A DNA stretch of 64,000 nt from Lineus longissimus (taxonomy: Eukaryota > Nemertea > Pilidiophora > Heteronemertea > Lineidae): NCBI RefSeq assembly GCF_910592395.1, contig NC_088310.1:2115501-2179500 (forward strand), in the 5' to 3' direction. Both the position numbers and the translations under genes were made by a program. The first letter of the stretch is position 1, and each line of letters starts with the position of its first letter. This document shows positions 63,947 through 64,000 of the stretch, piece by piece. The notes under the pieces were generated by a model. That model did not search any database. It was given only the letters and a program-made list of their open reading frames with translations, and was not told where the DNA came from.

Positions 63947-64000
63947 GTAAGTTTTCCTGTGTTGAACTAGTCATATACAGAACTTATTAGTGACCTTATC

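Overview
The window is nuclear DNA of an animal, most likely a marine invertebrate. The evidence is split genes with GT-AG introns, eukaryotic tRNA genes with box A, box B and T-run terminators, tandem minisatellites inside introns, and small foldback elements. The protein set (SLC46 transporter, stonin, PAR/CES-2-type bZIP, AREL1 ligase, death domain protein) is metazoan. The frequent palindrome AGGCCT (in contexts such as ATAGGCCTA) resembles echinoderm, hemichordate and some lophotrochozoan genomes, but I cannot fix the phylum.

Layout. Bases 1-6200 hold no recognisable protein gene, only a minisatellite and a tRNA-Cys/tRNA-Ala pair. An SLC46-type solute carrier lies at 6220-8732 (+); its first exon was not found. 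It converges on a four-exon minus-strand gene (9937-11816) for a 144-residue protein with a signal peptide, two arrays of cysteines spaced every third residue and a C-terminal KEEL, an ER-retrieval type signal. Two identical tRNA-Cys genes in a 158-bp tandem duplication follow (12537-12766), then a short pogo-like element. A stonin gene runs on the minus strand from 38116 to 19862: a 352-codon first exon, a 12.3-kb intron, a 3.6-kb exon with NPF motifs, the stonin homology domain and most of the mu-homology domain, and a terminal exon.

Head to head with stonin is a five-coding-exon gene (39805-45189, +) for a coiled-coil protein with a C-terminal death domain; its second coding intron carries a 47-50 bp minisatellite of about 28 near-identical copies. 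A one-exon PAR/CES-2/NFIL3-type bZIP factor follows at 47981-48652 (-). Two tRNA-Thr(CGT) genes lie at 50930 and 54205. From 54.3 to 61.9 kb there are repeats, a tRNA-Thr-like pseudogene and a 35-bp perfect inverted repeat. The window ends inside the 5' part of an AREL1-like HECT ubiquitin ligase gene (from 61936, +), with two predicted membrane segments and the start of the filamin-like region.

The genes do not form one pathway; this is ordinary mixed animal gene order. The most unusual items are the KEEL-ending CxxC-array protein, the extended AREL1 N terminus with a GC-AG intron, a possible stop-containing cassette exon in the stonin intron, and a foldback repeat family with three copies in the window. 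Exon models come from reading frame, splice consensus and phase only; no transcript data were available.
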